A stretch of 64,000 nucleotides of DNA from Novosphingobium sp. Rr 2-17 (GTDB taxonomy: Bacteria; Pseudomonadota; Alphaproteobacteria; Sphingomonadales; Sphingomonadaceae): positions 1-64,000 of the forward strand of contig NZ_AKFJ01000010.1 of NCBI RefSeq assembly GCF_000272475.1, given 5' to 3'. Below the pieces are notes generated by a model. The model had not been told where the DNA came from. It saw nothing but the letters and a program-made list of their open reading frames with translations, and did not search any database. This document shows, piece by piece, positions 61,921 through 64,000 of this stretch (position 1 is its first letter; every line of letters begins with the position of its first letter). The position numbers were made by a program, and so were the translations under genes.

Positions 61921-63366
61921 TTGAGAACCATCGCTCATATCTCGACCGCTGCGCTAGCCGTTTCGGCTGGTTGGGCGCTACCATCTCAGGCCTACGCCGC
62001 AGATCGTGCATCGGTTGAGGAGCAACTGGCCGCGATGCGAGATCAGATGCAGGCTATGGCAAACCGAATCGATACGCTGGAAGGCGAGTTGGCCGAAGCA
62101 AAAGCTAAGACGCAAGCCGCCACAGAGGTAGCGCAAAACGCTACGCAATCGGCGCAAGCCGCTACGGTCACGGCACAGGCCGCCACGCAAACCGCGACGG
62201 CCGCTCAGGTCGCGGCGGCCAAGACGCCGCAAGTGGAAGTATCGTGGAAAGGCGCGCCTGAACTCAAAAGCGACAACGGCTGGAGCTTCAAGCCGCGCGG
62301 GCGTGTGCAAATCGATGTGGGCCACGTCAGTGGGCCTTCGGGCCTGACTGAGAGCGAGAAGGCCCACTTGGGGACTAGCGTGGAACTGCGCCGCGCCTTC
62401 CTGGGTGTCGAAGGCACGATGCCGGGCGGGTTCGGCTATCGCTCCGAGATCGACGTGTCCGGATCGAGCGTCGTCATCAACGACATGTACCTGACTTACA
62501 AAGCCAACAAAGACGTGACTTTGGTGCTGGGCAACCAGAAGCCGAACTGGGGGCTGGAAGAGCTGACCAGCGACTTGTTCACCAGCTTCATGGAACGATC
62601 GGACTTTTCGCAGGCGTTCGGTTTCGAGCGGCGCGTGGGCCTCAACGCGCAGTATTCGGGGAAGCTGCTGGTAGCACAACTGGGTGTCTTCACCGACGAT
62701 GCCAACTCGCTAGGAAGCGACAGCGACAAGTCGTGGAGCGTCGATGGGCGCTTGGTAGCGATGCCGCAGGTTGCGGGTGGTACGCTGCACCTGGGCGGCT
62801 CGATCCACTACCGCGAACTTGGTAATTCGATCACTTCGGTAACGTACCAGACGCGACCCTTGGTCCACACCAGCGATGTACGATTTCTCTCGGCCAGTAT
62901 CACCGGGGCTACCAGCGAGTTGGGGATCGGGGCGGAGGGTGCTTACGTCAACGGGCGCTTCCACGCCACGGCTGAGAACTACTGGCAGACGGTCGGCCGC
63001 GCCGGCTACGCCAATCCCACATTCCAGGGCGGTTACGTCGAGGTCGGCTATATGCTGACTAAGGACGAGACAGCCTACAAGGCGGGCGTTTATGAGCGCA
63101 TCCGTCCCAAGCATGGCTTCGACAAGGGCGGCATCGGCGCGATCCAGGTCAATGCGCGCTACAACTGGCTCGATCTCGAGGATGCCGGCATCAAGGGTGG
63201 GCGGGAGCAGACGGCGGCGCTTTCGGCGATCTGGATACCCATGGACTACGTGCGTTTCATCCTCGACTACGGCCATATCTGGGTGAAGGACTCCCCCGTA
63301 ACAGCCAATGGCCGCGCCAATTATGGCGTCGATTCCTTAGGTTTGCGGACCCAAATCGACTTTTAA
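61921..63366 (+). CDS. OprO/OprP-type phosphate-selective porin
   Basis: A 481-residue outer-membrane porin. A signal peptide ends near AYAA (about residue 27), followed by a coiled-coil (ASVEEQLAAMRDQMQAMANRIDTLEGELAEAK) and an Ala/Thr/Gln-rich linker, then the beta-barrel (SFKPRGRVQIDVGHV, RRAFLGVEGTMPGGFGYRSEIDV, NDMYLTYKANKDVTLVLGNQKPNWGLEELTSD, C-terminal DSLGLRTQIDF ending in Phe). The GNQKPNWGLE and QAFGFERRVG stretches are typical of phosphate/pyrophosphate porins. The start is TTG at 61921, preceded by AAGGAAGG. The Pho box upstream implies PhoB control. Confidence 0.88.
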   Translation: MRTIAHISTAALAVSAGWALPSQAYAADRASVEEQLAAMRDQMQAMANRIDTLEGELAEAKAKTQAATEVAQNATQSAQAATVTAQAATQTATAAQVAAAKTPQVEVSWKGAPELKSDNGWSFKPRGRVQIDVGHVSGPSGLTESEKAHLGTSVELRRAFLGVEGTMPGGFGYRSEIDVSGSSVVINDMYLTYKANKDVTLVLGNQKPNWGLEELTSDLFTSFMERSDFSQAFGFERRVGLNAQYSGKLLVAQLGVFTDDANSLGSDSDKSWSVDGRLVAMPQVAGGTLHLGGSIHYRELGNSITSVTYQTRPLVHTSDVRFLSASITGATSELGIGAEGAYVNGRFHATAENYWQTVGRAGYANPTFQGGYVEVGYMLTKDETAYKAGVYERIRPKHGFDKGGIGAIQVNARYNWLDLEDAGIKGGREQTAALSAIWIPMDYVRFILDYGHIWVKDSPVTANGRANYGVDSLGLRTQIDF

Positions 63367-63407
63367 ATTCCGAGCAACTTTCGCCTAAAACTGCCCAACG
63401 GAGTCGA

Positions 63408-63436
63408 TGTCACCTTTTCGTCATGGAAGTGTCATC
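63408..63436 (+). promoter_or_regulatory. Pho box (three 11-bp-phased repeats) before pstS
   Basis: TGTCACC (63408), CGTCATG (63419) and TGTCATC (63430) are 7-mers spaced exactly 11 bp apart. It lies about 50 bp before the pstS ATG, the expected place for PhoB activation. Confidence 0.87.
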
Positions 63437-63484
63437 GTACCCCAATAGGGGCATCCCAAGAGTAACGCCCAAGGGGTAACGCTA

Positions 63485-64000
63485 ATGTTTTCGTCGCAAT
63501 CGACCAAGACCGTGATCTTCGCTGCCGCCTCCGTCCTCGCGCTCAGCGCGTGTGGCGGTTCGGGCGGATCGTCCGCTGGTGCCTCGCGTGATTACGTCAC
63601 TGGCGTTGGCTCATCCACGGTCTACCCCTTCGCTACGGCCGTTGCCGAGGCTTACGCCAAGACCGGCGTGAAAAGCCCCGTCATCGAATCGACCGGAACC
63701 GGCGCGGGCATGAAGCTGTTCTGCGCGGGCGTCGGCGCCCAGCACCCTGACGTCGAAGACGCCTCGCGCCGGATCAAGAAGTCCGAATACGACGAGTGCG
63801 TGAAGAACGGCGTCAAGGAAATCGTCGAAATCCAGGTCGGCATCGACGGCATCGCGTTTGCCGAATCCAAGAAGGGTCCAGGCTTCAAGCTGACCCCAAC
63901 CGATATCTATAAGGCGCTGGCCGCCAACCCGTTCGGCAAGCCCAACACGGCCAAGACCTGGAAGGACGTGAACCCGTCGCTCCCGAACGAGCCGATCCTG
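63485..64000 (+). CDS. pstS: Phosphate ABC transporter substrate-binding lipoprotein (3' end beyond window)
   Basis: The first 172 codons of PstS, open at the window edge. It has a lipoprotein signal (FAAASVLALSACGGSGG, lipobox LSAC), then GVGSSTVYPFATAVAEAY, the phosphate-binding STGTGAGMKLFCAGVG and DVEDASRRIKKSEYDEC, as in high-affinity phosphate-binding proteins. AAGGGG precedes the ATG. A Pho box upstream and phoR nearby indicate phosphate-starvation control. pstCAB and phoU would be expected downstream, outside the window. Confidence 0.94.
   Translation, partial: MFSSQSTKTVIFAAASVLALSACGGSGGSSAGASRDYVTGVGSSTVYPFATAVAEAYAKTGVKSPVIESTGTGAGMKLFCAGVGAQHPDVEDASRRIKKSEYDECVKNGVKEIVEIQVGIDGIAFAESKKGPGFKLTPTDIYKALAANPFGKPNTAKTWKDVNPSLPNEPIL

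Overview
The window is a chromosomal segment of a GC-rich alphaproteobacterium, most likely order Sphingomonadales (Novosphingobium/Sphingomonas-like). The evidence is gene content: an Entner-Doudoroff cluster (zwf-edd-glk-eda), a PhyR-NepR-EcfG general stress response locus with two EcfG-type sigma factors and an HWE-family kinase, a bacteriophytochrome with its heme oxygenase, a large NAD-glutamate dehydrogenase, and four copies of a dispersed palindromic element built around a CGTCATTGCGAG end. No phage, plasmid, transposase or CRISPR array is visible.

Layout. 1-7.6 kb: end of an unknown Pro-rich protein, tRNA-Ala(CGC), obgE, proB with an overlapping NAD-epimerase, an SBF-like transporter converging on fumarylacetoacetase, then an Rrf2 regulator with a small YezD protein. 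7.7-10.4 kb: TonB-like protein, a GlsB/YeaQ membrane protein behind an EcfG promoter, a small Ala-rich lipoprotein, and Fe superoxide dismutase. 10.5-19.5 kb is the stress region: MFS transporter, ecfG and nepR facing a CHASE-HWE kinase across one palindromic EcfG promoter, phyR, a second EcfG sigma, a single-domain receiver, a pyridoxamine-oxidase-like stress protein, a hemerythrin and topoisomerase IB. 19.5-24.7 kb: acyltransferase, bphP and bphO (with an EcfG promoter) and a Crp/Fnr regulator. 24.8-33 kb: PhoX-type phosphatase, GFA gene between two 122-bp repeats, small unknowns, two flavoproteins and exported MsrA. 33-42 kb: ROK fructokinase, NAD-GDH, an Lrp regulator divergent from phhA-hppD, and a VOC protein. 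42.3-48.7 kb: arginine succinyltransferase genes (astB; DUF1338-astD-M20-astA). 49-52.6 kb: a GT4 fusion with a GH130 enzyme. 52.7-60.5 kb: zwf-edd-glk-eda and a divergent PEP-carboxylase-like gene. 60.8-64 kb: phoR, a phosphate porin and pstS, the last two behind multi-repeat Pho boxes.

How it fits together. PhyR, when phosphorylated, should titrate NepR from EcfG. EcfG-type promoters (GGAAC, 16-17 bp, then nGTT) can be read directly in front of the GlsB protein, nepR-ecfG, the kinase, the second sigma, the pyridoxamine-oxidase-like protein and bphO-bphP; one-mismatch versions precede the hemerythrin and the GT4-GH130 pair. One further perfect site starts in a non-coding stretch with a hairpin. 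Aromatic amino acid breakdown (phhA, hppD, fahA) and arginine breakdown (ast) supply carbon and nitrogen; homogentisate dioxygenase, astC and a canonical astE are not in the window. The right end is a phosphate-starvation module. Reading was by eye; family assignments rest on motifs and overall resemblance, not on database searches.
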